From Phenylobacterium deserti (GTDB lineage Bacteria; Pseudomonadota; Alphaproteobacteria; Caulobacterales; Caulobacteraceae): a stretch of DNA of 32,023 nucleotides. The stretch is taken from NCBI GenBank assembly GCA_943332615.1, contig CALQQB010000057.1:1-32023 (forward strand), written 5' to 3'. Below, piece by piece: positions 7,941 to 15,020 of the stretch (the first letter of the stretch is position 1; the number at the start of each line of letters is the position of its first letter). The notes beneath the pieces are model-generated. The model worked only from the letters and a program-made list of their open reading frames with translations, searched no databases and was not told the DNA's origin. A program made the position numbers and the translations under genes.

Positions 7941-9725
7941 ATGACCTACCAGGCCCCCGTGCGGGACTATGTCTTCCTGCTGCGCGACGTGTTGCAGCTG
8001 GATCGCTACGCCAACCTGCCGGCCTTCGCCGACGCCGCCATGGATACCGTCGAGGCGATCCTGGAGGAGGCGGGCAAGTTCACCTCCGAGGTGCTCGCGC
8101 CCCTGAACAGCGTCGGCGACAAAGAAGGCTGCACCTGGGCCCCGGACTTCAGCGTGAAGACGCCGACCGGCTTCAAGGCGGCCTATGACCAGCTGGTCGC
8201 GGCCGGCTGGCCGGCGCTGGGCTCGGACCCGGCCTATGGCGGCCAAGGCCTGCCGCATGTGGTCAACATGGCCTTCTCGGAGATGAGTTCGTCCGCCAAC
8301 ATGGCCTTCGCCATGTACCCGGGCCTGACCCACGGCTGCTACTCGGCGATCCATGTCGGCGGCAGCGACGCGCAGAAGGACCTCTACCTGCCGAAACTGG
8401 CCTCGTTCCAATGGGCCGGGACCATGAACCTGACCGAGCCGCACTGCGGCACGGACCTGGGGCTGCTGCGCACCAAGGCGGTCCCTCAAGGCGACGGGAC
8501 CTACAGGATCTCGGGCCAGAAGATCTGGATTTCCGGCGGCGAGCAGGACCTGACCGAGAACATCGTCCACCTGGTGCTGGCCAGGATCGAGGGGGCGCCA
8601 GCGGGCACGCGGGGCATCAGCCTGTTCATCGTGCCGAAGTTCCTGCCCGACGTGGATGGCAATCCGGGTGCGCGCAACTCGGTGAAGTGCCTGGGCCTGG
8701 AAGAGAAGATGGGGATCCACGGCAACGCCACCTGCGTGATCAGCCACGAGGAGGCCACCGGCTGGCTGATCGGCGAGGAAAACCGCGGCCTCTCGATCAT
8801 GTTCGTGATGATGAACGAGGCCCGGCTGGGCGTTGGCCTGCAAGGCATCGCCCAGGCAGAGGCCGCCTACCAGGCCGCCGCCGCCTTCGCCAAGGACCGG
8901 CTGCAAGGCCGCTCCCTGACCGGACCCAAGAACGCCGACGGTCCCGCCGACCCGATCATCGTCCACCCGGATGTGCGCCGGATGCTGATGGATGCCCGGG
9001 CGATCATCGAAGGCGGTCGCGCCTTCATGGCCTGGACCGCGCTGCACGGGGACCTGTCGGAGGCCAGCCCCGACGAGGCGGTGCGCCAGAAGGGCCGCGA
9101 CTACATGGGCCTGATGACCCCGGTGGTGAAGGCGTTCCTCACCGACCGCGGTTTCAACGTCTGCTCCGACGCCATGCAGATCCACGGCGGCTCGGGCTTC
9201 ACCGAGCACTTCCCGGCCAGCCAGTACCTGCGCGACGTTCGCATCGCCCTGATCTACGAAGGGACCAACGGCGTGCAGGCCCTGGACCTGGTGGGCCGCA
9301 AGCTGGCGGCCGACGGCGGGCGCGGCGTGATGAGCTTCTTCGCGGAACTCGACGCCTTCGTGGAGGCCGAGACGGCCGCGCAGATGAAGCCGTTCACCGA
9401 GGGCCTCGCCAAGGCCAAGGCCGAGTTGCAGGACGCCACCATGTGGCTGATGGCCAACGGCCTGGCCAACCCGGACAACGCCGGGGCGGCGTCCACCGAC
9501 TATCTGCATCTCTTCGGCCTGACGGCGCTGGCCTATATGTGGGCCTTGCAGGCCAAGGCGGCGCTGGCGAAACAGGCGGCGGGCGGGGACGACCCGTTCT
9601 ATGCGACCAAGCTGGTGATCGGCCGCTACTACATCGAGCGCGTGCTGCCGGAGACCAGCGGGCGGCTGGCGAAGCTGAAGACCGGCTCCGACCTGCTGAT
9701 GAAACTGCCGGCCGAGGCCTTCTGA
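7941..9725 (+). CDS. Acyl-CoA dehydrogenase, DmdC-like with C-terminal extension
   Basis: This 594-residue FAD enzyme introduces the alpha,beta double bond in an acyl-CoA and passes electrons to ETF. The order is an N-terminal helical lead (YQAPVRDYVFLLRDVLQLD), the acyl-CoA dehydrogenase N, middle (MNLTEPHCGTDLG, WISGGEQDLTENIVHLVLAR) and C domains, then the extra AcdC-type C-terminal domain from about residue 460. The catalytic base is E440 in IYEGTNG. The length and extra domain match the long family that includes 3-methylmercaptopropionyl-CoA dehydrogenase (DmdC), but many members act on other short or branched acyl-CoAs, so the substrate is not assigned. A GGAG lies upstream of the ATG. 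It follows merR and precedes the osmC-like gene by 13 bp. Confidence 0.93.
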   Translation: MTYQAPVRDYVFLLRDVLQLDRYANLPAFADAAMDTVEAILEEAGKFTSEVLAPLNSVGDKEGCTWAPDFSVKTPTGFKAAYDQLVAAGWPALGSDPAYGGQGLPHVVNMAFSEMSSSANMAFAMYPGLTHGCYSAIHVGGSDAQKDLYLPKLASFQWAGTMNLTEPHCGTDLGLLRTKAVPQGDGTYRISGQKIWISGGEQDLTENIVHLVLARIEGAPAGTRGISLFIVPKFLPDVDGNPGARNSVKCLGLEEKMGIHGNATCVISHEEATGWLIGEENRGLSIMFVMMNEARLGVGLQGIAQAEAAYQAAAAFAKDRLQGRSLTGPKNADGPADPIIVHPDVRRMLMDARAIIEGGRAFMAWTALHGDLSEASPDEAVRQKGRDYMGLMTPVVKAFLTDRGFNVCSDAMQIHGGSGFTEHFPASQYLRDVRIALIYEGTNGVQALDLVGRKLAADGGRGVMSFFAELDAFVEAETAAQMKPFTEGLAKAKAELQDATMWLMANGLANPDNAGAASTDYLHLFGLTALAYMWALQAKAALAKQAAGGDDPFYATKLVIGRYYIERVLPETSGRLAKLKTGSDLLMKLPAEAF

Positions 9726-9738
9726 GAAGAGCATTCCG

Positions 9739-10206
9739 ATGGCGGAGTACCGCGCCAGCATCGACTGGAGCCTGGAAGACGGCGGCGACTTCGCCAAGGG
9801 TCGCTACAGCCGCGCCCACAGCGTCAAGTTCGCCGAGCATGTCGTGCCCGGCACCGCCTCGCACCATGTGGTCGGCAAGTGGGCGGCCAAGGGCGCGGTC
9901 GATCCGGAGGAGATGCTCGTGGCCTCGCTCTCGACCTGCCACATGCTGACCTTCCTGCATGTGGCGCGCTTGGCCGGCTTCATCATCACCCGCTACCGCG
10001 ACGAGCCGGTGGGGGTGATGGAGAAGAACGCCGAGGGCCGGATGGCGGTGACCCGCGTCACGCTGCATCCCGAGATCACCTACGAAGGCAGGCGGCCCTC
10101 CGACGCCGAACGCGACCATCTGCACCACGACGCCCACGATGAGTGCTTCATCGCCAATTCGGTGAAGACCGAGGTGAGCGTGCAGGAGGTCGAGCCCGTG
10201 GCCTGA
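9739..10206 (+). CDS. OsmC family peroxiredoxin-like protein
   Basis: This 155-residue protein has the OsmC/Ohr fold, whose members reduce organic hydroperoxides through two cysteines. Both are visible: C67 in LSTCHMLTFLHVA and C136 in DECFIANSVKTEV. The sequence also has the EEMLVASLSTCH helix typical of the family. It starts 13 bp after the acyl-CoA dehydrogenase stop, so the two are probably cotranscribed. A protective role during lipid oxidation is an inference from this pairing. No frame disruption is seen. Confidence 0.92.
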   Translation: MAEYRASIDWSLEDGGDFAKGRYSRAHSVKFAEHVVPGTASHHVVGKWAAKGAVDPEEMLVASLSTCHMLTFLHVARLAGFIITRYRDEPVGVMEKNAEGRMAVTRVTLHPEITYEGRRPSDAERDHLHHDAHDECFIANSVKTEVSVQEVEPVA

Positions 10207-10302
10207 AGGCCGCGCGGCGAAGCTATCGGCCGATTGTCTGCATCCCGACTGAGCATGGCGCGTTGTTAGCGCCGGACGGATCTGGATGGAGGCTGAAAAG
10301 CC

Positions 10303-10665
10303 ATGAAGAAGACCCTCGCAATCACGGCCCTCGCGACCCTTATCGCCCTGCCCATGCTGGCCGCCCCCTCGGAGGCGGATGCTTCGTGCCGCAGCCGCAA
10401 GCTCAACGGCACGATCATCGGCGGCGTCGGCGGCGCGCTGCTTGGCGGAGCGGTCACGCACGGGTCCACGGGCCCGATCATCGGCGGTCTTGGCGGCGCG
10501 GTGGTCGGCCACGAAGTCGGCCGCAACGGCTGTGGCCGCAGCCGCGCCTACGTCGCGCCGCGTCACCGGACGGCCGCGCGCGCGCAGGCCACCTCGGTGC
10601 GCAAGGTCTACTACGACCGCTACGGCAACGTCGTAGCGTCCGAACCCGCGTCCGTCCGTCGATGA
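10303..10665 (+). CDS. Exported glycine-zipper 2TM-type protein
   Basis: This 120-residue envelope protein has a signal peptide (residues 1-27, cleavage near EADA/SC), a double glycine-zipper segment at 35-73 (GTIIGGVGGALLGG, GPIIGGLGGAVVGHEVG) and a basic, tyrosine-containing tail ending SVRR. Such domains sit in or against the outer membrane and occur in SlyB- and OmpA-like lipoproteins, but here there is no lipobox. A GGAGG lies upstream of the ATG. The stop codon overlaps the start of the following lipoprotein gene (ATGA), so the two are likely translated together. The precise role is unknown. Confidence 0.88.
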   Translation: MKKTLAITALATLIALPMLAAPSEADASCRSRKLNGTIIGGVGGALLGGAVTHGSTGPIIGGLGGAVVGHEVGRNGCGRSRAYVAPRHRTAARAQATSVRKVYYDRYGNVVASEPASVRR

Positions 10666-11144
10666 ACCGTGCCCCGAAACGACCCTGGGCGATCGCAGCC
10701 CTCGGCCTCGCGGCGCTCACCCTGAGCGCCTGCGAGCGGGGGCCGGCCCAGATGGCGGCCAATGGCAAAATCTGCATCGACTTCAAGCAGCAGGCGAAGG
10801 CCCCGCTGGCGACCGGCGCCGATGGCGCGGCGGCCGTGGACCAGTGCGTGATGCGCTGGGGCTACAGCCTGGCGTCGTCGCGCGATGACGCCGACCTGGT
10901 GGCGGAGGCCGCCGCCGCGGCCTGCGGCGCGCAGTTGTCGCGCTGGAACCAGGCGGCGCTCAGCCAGCCCGGCGGTGGCGAAGAGGCCGCCAGCCTGATG
11001 ACCGGCGAGAGCACCACGCCGCTGGCGGAACACAACGCCTTTACCCATTCGCGGGCCCTGTTCTACGTCGTGCAGGCGCGGGCGGGGAACTGTACGCCGC
11101 CGCCGGTAGCCAATGGCGCGCCGGAAGGCATCGCCGCGGGTTAG
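10662..11144 (+). CDS. Putative lipoprotein, unknown function
   Basis: This 160-residue protein begins with a lipoprotein signal: basic N-terminus, hydrophobic stretch and lipobox LSAC, giving a lipid-anchored Cys at residue 24. The mature part is alanine-rich with several cysteines (ICIDF, DQCVMRWGY, ACGAQL, GNCTP) that may form disulfides. I do not recognise a named family. The ATG at 10662 overlaps the previous stop in an ATGA, which fixes the start and implies translational coupling. The frame is open further upstream but that part runs through the glycine-zipper gene. The stop overlaps the convergent vsr-like stop by 4 bp. Confidence 0.8.
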   Translation: MNRAPKRPWAIAALGLAALTLSACERGPAQMAANGKICIDFKQQAKAPLATGADGAAAVDQCVMRWGYSLASSRDDADLVAEAAAAACGAQLSRWNQAALSQPGGGEEAASLMTGESTTPLAEHNAFTHSRALFYVVQARAGNCTPPPVANGAPEGIAAG

Positions 11145-11542
11145 GCCTCGAGGAGGGTGTGCAATCGGGCCTCAAGCCCGGGCGCGTCCTTCAACGCGCA
11201 CGCCCAGATCGTCTCGACCCGCCATCCCGCGACGCCCAGCGCCTCGCGAGTCCGGGCGTCACGGGCCACGTTGCGGGCGACCTTGGCGACCCAGTAGTCG
11301 CGGTTCTGCTGCGGCACCCGGCCCCCACGCGCGCAGTCGTGCCCGTGCCAGAAGCAGCCGTGAACGAAGATCGCCAGCTTGCGGCCGGGCAATACGATGC
11401 CGGGCAGGTCTTTGCGGTGGAGGCGGTAGCGGGCGCCGAGCCGGGTGAGCGCGCGGCGGACAGTCAGTTCGGGCGCGGTGTCCTTGCCCTTAACGCTGCG
11501 CATGACGGCAGAGCGTTTCTCGGGGGGATAGACGTCGGTCAC
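11141..11542 (-). CDS. vsr: Very short patch repair (Vsr) endonuclease-like protein, catalytic Asp missing
   Basis: This 133-residue protein is clearly of the Vsr family, which nicks beside T:G mismatches left by deamination of 5-methylcytosine. It keeps the N-terminus (MTDVYPPEKRSAVMRSVKGKDT), E25, the FVHGCFWHGHDC zinc/active-site block (H61, C63, H66, H68, C70) and the WACAL cysteine. Relatives read LPG-x-PD-IV, with D51 in E. coli Vsr as the metal-binding catalytic Asp. Here the text is LPGIVLPGRK: exactly three residues, including that Asp, are absent in frame. Numbering before and after the gap supports loss of positions 49-51. No cytosine methyltransferase lies nearby. It is intact as a frame but probably inactive or altered. 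Confidence 0.9.
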   Translation of the reverse strand: MTDVYPPEKRSAVMRSVKGKDTAPELTVRRALTRLGARYRLHRKDLPGIVLPGRKLAIFVHGCFWHGHDCARGGRVPQQNRDYWVAKVARNVARDARTREALGVAGWRVETIWACALKDAPGLEARLHTLLEA

Positions 11543-11548
11543 CCCCTG

Positions 11549-11587
11549 CCCCTCCCTCTCCGCTCGCTGCGCTCACGGGGGGAGGGG
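11549..11587. repeat. GC-rich extragenic palindrome
   Basis: CCCCTCCC (11549-11556) pairs with GGGAGGGG (11580-11587) around a core containing CGCTCGCTGCGCTCAC. It sits just upstream of the vsr-like gene and downstream of cysK. Its CCCTCCCC-type arms resemble those of the composite repeat at 7797-7914, so it is probably another member of the same repeat class and may also act as a terminator-like hairpin after cysK. Confidence 0.55.
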
Positions 11588-11598
11588 AGGGCCATGCG

Positions 11599-12588
11599 TC
11601 ACAGCCCGTCGAACAGCGCCGTCGAGATGTAGCGTTCGGCGAAGCTGGGGATGATGGCGACGATCAGTTTGCCGGCCATGTCGTCGCGGCTGGCGTAGTC
11701 GAAGGCGGCCGTCAGGGCCGCGCCAGAGGAGATGCCCACGGGGATGCCCTCGTCGCGCGCCACGCGCCGGGCCATGGCGAAGCTGTCCTCGTTGGACACC
11801 TGCACAACGTCGTCGATGATCCCACGGTCGAGGATCGAGGGCACGAAGCCCGCGCCGATGCCCTGGATCTTGTGCGGCCCGGGCGCGCCGCCCGACAGCA
11901 CCGGCGAGTTTTCCGGCTCGACCGCGACCATGCGCACCGAGGGTTTGCGGGCCTTCAACACCTGGCCGATGCCCGTGATCGTGCCGCCTGTTCCGACTCC
12001 GGAAATGACCGCATCAACGCGGCCCTCGGTGTCGTTCCAGATTTCCTCGGCGGTGGACACCCGGTGGATCAGCGGGTTGGCGGTGTTGTCGAACTGCTGT
12101 GGCATCACCGCCCCGGGGGTGGCTTCCACGATCTCGCGGGCGCGGGCGACAGCGCCGGCCATGCCCTTTTCGGCCGGGGTCAGCTCCAGGTTGGCGCCCA
12201 GGATCAGCAGCATCTTTCGCCGCTCCATGGACATACTCTCGGGCATGACCAGGGTGATCTTGTAGCCCTTGGCCGCGGCCACGAAGGCCAGCGCGATGCC
12301 GGTGTTGCCGGAGGTCGGCTCGACGATCCGGCCGCCGGGCTTCAGCAGGCCCTTGGCCTCCAGATATTCGATCATCGCCACGCCGATGCGGTCTTTCACC
12401 GAGGCGAGCGGGTTGAAGAACTCCAGCTTGGCGACCACCTCGCCCTTGGGCTTCAAGGCGGCCATGAGGTGTGGCAGGCGGACCAGCGGCGTATCGCCGA
12501 TCAGGTCGAGCACCGAGTCGAAAATCTTGCCCCGGCCAGCGCGGCGATAGCGGGCGGCGTCGTAGGCCTGGTCTGGCGTGGCGTCCAT
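11599..12588 (-). CDS. cysK: Cysteine synthase A (O-acetylserine sulfhydrylase)
   Basis: This 329-residue PLP enzyme makes L-cysteine from O-acetyl-L-serine and sulfide in the cytoplasm. Landmarks are the Schiff-base lysine K65 in NPLASVKDR, the substrate loop TSGNTG at 92-97, the phosphate-binding GVGTGGT at 197-203 and the pyridine-nitrogen serine in GISSGAA (about 287). The MPESMSMERR segment suits CysK-type enzymes. There is no C-terminal CBS pair, so it is not a cystathionine beta-synthase of the fused type. The start at 12588 is reached by a leader with an inverted repeat that includes the only Shine-Dalgarno-like GAGAG. A slightly long N-terminal lead of about 20 residues precedes KIFDSVLDLIGDTP. 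Confidence 0.95.
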   Translation of the reverse strand: MDATPDQAYDAARYRRAGRGKIFDSVLDLIGDTPLVRLPHLMAALKPKGEVVAKLEFFNPLASVKDRIGVAMIEYLEAKGLLKPGGRIVEPTSGNTGIALAFVAAAKGYKITLVMPESMSMERRKMLLILGANLELTPAEKGMAGAVARAREIVEATPGAVMPQQFDNTANPLIHRVSTAEEIWNDTEGRVDAVISGVGTGGTITGIGQVLKARKPSVRMVAVEPENSPVLSGGAPGPHKIQGIGAGFVPSILDRGIIDDVVQVSNEDSFAMARRVARDEGIPVGISSGAALTAAFDYASRDDMAGKLIVAIIPSFAERYISTALFDGL

Positions 12589-12593
12589 GGAAG

Positions 12594-12626
12594 GTCTCTC
12601 AGGCGTTAGGCGGCTCTTGGAGAGAC
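12594..12626 (-). promoter_or_regulatory. cysK: Inverted repeat in the cysK leader
   Basis: GTCTCTC (12594-12600) pairs perfectly with GAGAGAC (12620-12626) across 19 nt, immediately upstream of the cysK start. On the mRNA the stem would include the GAGAG that is the likely ribosome-binding site, so it could limit translation. It does not match a riboswitch class I can recognise. Confidence 0.35.
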
Positions 12627-12657
12627 GAACCTAAGGCGTCCGCCCGCCGGGTGCCAG

Positions 12658-12691
12658 AGCGATTGGCGGTTCACTCGAACCGCCGATCGCT
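12658..12691. other. Strong 14-bp stem-loop upstream of cysK
   Basis: AGCGATTGGCGGTT (12658-12671) pairs with AACCGCCGATCGCT (12678-12691) with one mismatch and a 6-nt loop. It lies between the 74-residue gene and cysK, both on the minus strand. There is no T-tract on either side, so a Rho-independent terminator is not clear; an operator or RNA-stability element is possible. Confidence 0.6.
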
Positions 12692-12799
12692 CAAGACTCC
12701 TGCCTGGAAAATAGACCCTTCGTCGTGCCGAGACTGATCCAGGCGAAGCGCCGAACGGTGTAGCTCCGGCCCTGCCGTTTTCACCATTGACCCGTCCGA

Positions 12800-12818
12800 G
12801 CGCCGTTCGGGACGGCGC
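12800..12818 (-). terminator. Stem-loop right after the 74-residue gene
   Basis: GCGCCGT-TCGGG-ACGGCGC is a perfect 7-bp stem with a 5-nt loop beginning 4 nt beyond the TAG stop of the small acidic gene. The position suits a terminator or 3'-end stabiliser, but no U-tract follows. Confidence 0.4.
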
Positions 12819-12821
12819 AGC

Positions 12822-13046
12822 CTACAGGAAGCTCAGGAACCCGGAGTCGAAGCCCTGGCCGGCGAACAGCTGGAGCTGGACGCCGTCGTCGAATCCGAGC
12901 GCGAGATCGATGTCGCCGACCGGGACATCGGTGGTCTCCGTGGGCGCGCCGTCGGTCTGGCCGACCGGGGTCTGGGTATCATCCGTCGTCAGCACGTCGG
13001 GACGCAGATCGTCTTCGAACTCGATGCGGAAATCGGTGTTGATCAT
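12822..13046 (-). CDS. Small, very acidic hypothetical protein (74 aa)
   Basis: The 74-residue product starts MINTDFRIEFEDD and ends GFDSGFLSFL. It contains 13 Asp and 3 Glu against 2 Arg, no Lys and no Cys, for a net charge near -14. The middle is rich in Thr, Asp, Pro and Gly, and the C-terminus is Phe/Leu/Gly-rich. There is no signal peptide. The ATG at 13046 has GAGGGA about 5 nt upstream and the stop is followed by a hairpin, which together favour a real gene. The frame continues open upstream but without a better start. No family is recognised; a small regulator, a metal-binding peptide or a secretion substrate cannot be told apart. Confidence 0.6.
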   Translation of the reverse strand: MINTDFRIEFEDDLRPDVLTTDDTQTPVGQTDGAPTETTDVPVGDIDLALGFDDGVQLQLFAGQGFDSGFLSFL

Positions 13047-13254
13047 CTGGTCCCTCAGCCTCGTTCGCGGCTGTTCTCGCCGGCTGGCCGACAATCCCAG
13101 GGTTCGGTGAATTCGGCGCCAAGGGCCGTGGTTAAGTTGAGCTTCACGTATGTGGAACGCCCGCCCGCCTCTTGCTCCAGGCGCGCCTGAGGCGGAGACT
13201 GCGGAAAACGCGATACGCGAGAGCGTGATGGCAAGAGCTTTGGGAGGCTCCCCC

Positions 13255-15015
13255 ATGGAAAATGCATTCGACCTGGTCGTGCGCGGCGGGACGGTGGTGG
13301 ATGGGACCGGGCAGGGGGCGTTCGAGGCGGACGTGGCGGTCAAGGACGGCGTCATCGCCGCGGTCGGCCGGGTCGCCGGGCGCGGCGCCGAGGAGATCGA
13401 CGCCCGCGGCCAGATCGTGACGCCCGGGTTCGTGGACGTGCACTGCCACTACGACGGCCAGGCCACCTGGGACAACCGCATGCAGCCCTCGTCCTGGCAC
13501 GGGGTCACCACGGTAGTGATGGGCAATTGTGGCGTGGGCTTCGCCCCATGTCGTGAATCCGACCACAACCGGTTGATCCGGCTGATGGAGGGTGTTGAGG
13601 ACATTCCTTTCCCGGTGCTGAGCGAAGGCCTGCCGTGGAACTGGGAGAGCTATCCGGAGTACCTCGACGGCCTGGCCAGCCGATCGTTCGATGTGGACGT
13701 CGCCAGCCAGCTGCCGCACGCGGCGCTGCGGGTCTATGTGATGGGCGAGCGGGGGGTGAACCGCGAGCCGGCCACCGAGGCCGACATCCACGCCATGGCC
13801 GCCATCGCCAAGCGCGCGATGGAGGCTGGTGCCATCGGCTTCGGCACCTCACGCACCCTGAACCACCGCTCCTCCGACGGCGCGCCGATCGCGACGCTGA
13901 CGGCCGGCGAGGACGAGCTGACCGGCATCGCCATGGGCATGGCGGCGGCCGGGAACGGCGGCCTGGGCGTCTTGCAGGTGGTCAGCGACTTTATCGACCC
14001 CGCCGAAGAGTTCGCCATGCTTCGGCGGATCGTGGAACGGTCGGGCCGGCCACTGTCGTTCTCGCTGCTGCAGAGCCCGCGTGACCCCCAGCAGTGGCGG
14101 TTCATGCTGGAGCAGATGACGGAGGCCAAGGCCGCCGGCCTGCAAATCCGCGCCCAGGTGGCGACCCGGCCGGTGGGGGTGCTGTTCGGCCTGGAGCTGA
14201 CCGTCAACCCGTTCTCCAGCCACCCGAGCTACCGCGCCATCAAGGAAAAGCCGCTGGCCGAGCGGGTGGCGATGCTGCGCGATCCGGAGTTCCGGGCGCG
14301 GCTGCTGAGCGAAGAGGCCGAGAACGCCCGGGCGCCTGGCCTGTCGCCGGCGCGGGCCTGGGACCGCATCTTTCCGATGGGCGGCGACAACCCGGACTAT
14401 GAGCCGACGCCGGACGCCTCGATCGCGGCTCTCGCCGAAGCGCGGGGCGTCGATCCCTATGCGATGGCCCTCGAGCACATGCTGGATGGCGGCGAGGGGA
14501 ACGGGCGCGGCATCCTGTACCTGCCGCTGCTGAACTACGCGGAGAACAACCTCGATCATGTCCGGACCATGCTGCAGCACGACTGCGTGGTCCCGGGCCT
14601 GTCGGATGGCGGCGCGCATGTCGGGATGATCTGCGACGGGTCGTTCCCGACCAGCAACCTGGTGCAGTGGACCCGCGATCGCACGCGGGGCCCGAAGCTG
14701 TCGATCGAGAAGATGATCAAGGCCCAGTGCCGCGACACCGCCGAGACGGTCGGGCTGTTCGATCGCGGCCTGCTGTCGCCGGGCTACCGGGCCGACCTCA
14801 ACGTCATCGACTATGACCGGCTGACGCTGAAGTCGCCGTCTGTCGCCTACGACCTGCCGACGGGCGGACGCAGGCTGGTGCAGCGGGCGAGCGGCTACAC
14901 GGCGACCCTCGTCAAGGGCCAGGTGACTTACCGCGACGGGACGCCGACCGACGCCCTGCCCGGCCGGCTGCTGCGCGGCGCGCAAGCTGCGCCCCTGAAA
15001 ATGGCTGCGGAGTAG
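13255..15015 (+). CDS. N-acyl-D-amino-acid deacylase / D-aminoacylase-type amidohydrolase
   Basis: This 586-residue enzyme belongs to the amidohydrolase superfamily, D-aminoacylase branch, which removes the acyl group from N-acyl-D-amino acids with zinc. The N-terminal beta-sandwich opens LVVRGGTVVDGTG; the first metal motif is DVHCHYD (H63, H65); the branch-specific bridging cysteine is C92 in MGNCGVGFAP. Later landmarks are LSDGGAHVGMICD and the C-terminal SPGYRADLNVID. The length is larger than simple D-aminoacylases (about 480) and fits the long hydrolases often annotated this way without proven substrate. The ATG at 13255 has GGGAGG 7 nt upstream; earlier in-frame starts at 13228 and 13150 lack this. 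It heads a three-gene operon. Confidence 0.9.
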   Translation: MENAFDLVVRGGTVVDGTGQGAFEADVAVKDGVIAAVGRVAGRGAEEIDARGQIVTPGFVDVHCHYDGQATWDNRMQPSSWHGVTTVVMGNCGVGFAPCRESDHNRLIRLMEGVEDIPFPVLSEGLPWNWESYPEYLDGLASRSFDVDVASQLPHAALRVYVMGERGVNREPATEADIHAMAAIAKRAMEAGAIGFGTSRTLNHRSSDGAPIATLTAGEDELTGIAMGMAAAGNGGLGVLQVVSDFIDPAEEFAMLRRIVERSGRPLSFSLLQSPRDPQQWRFMLEQMTEAKAAGLQIRAQVATRPVGVLFGLELTVNPFSSHPSYRAIKEKPLAERVAMLRDPEFRARLLSEEAENARAPGLSPARAWDRIFPMGGDNPDYEPTPDASIAALAEARGVDPYAMALEHMLDGGEGNGRGILYLPLLNYAENNLDHVRTMLQHDCVVPGLSDGGAHVGMICDGSFPTSNLVQWTRDRTRGPKLSIEKMIKAQCRDTAETVGLFDRGLLSPGYRADLNVIDYDRLTLKSPSVAYDLPTGGRRLVQRASGYTATLVKGQVTYRDGTPTDALPGRLLRGAQAAPLKMAAE

Positions 15016-15020
15016 AGCGC

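Noticed and set aside
7914..9797. 627-codon open frame antisense to the acyl-CoA dehydrogenase
   Set aside because: Long antisense frames are expected at this GC content; the sense strand encodes a complete conserved enzyme.
8411..9949. 512-codon frame in another phase across acyl-CoA dehydrogenase and osmC
   Set aside because: It crosses two genuine genes and has low-complexity Arg/Gly/Pro translation.
12589..12700. Known riboswitch (SAM, glycine) upstream of cysK
   Set aside because: Hairpins are present but none of the conserved core sequences of those classes could be found.
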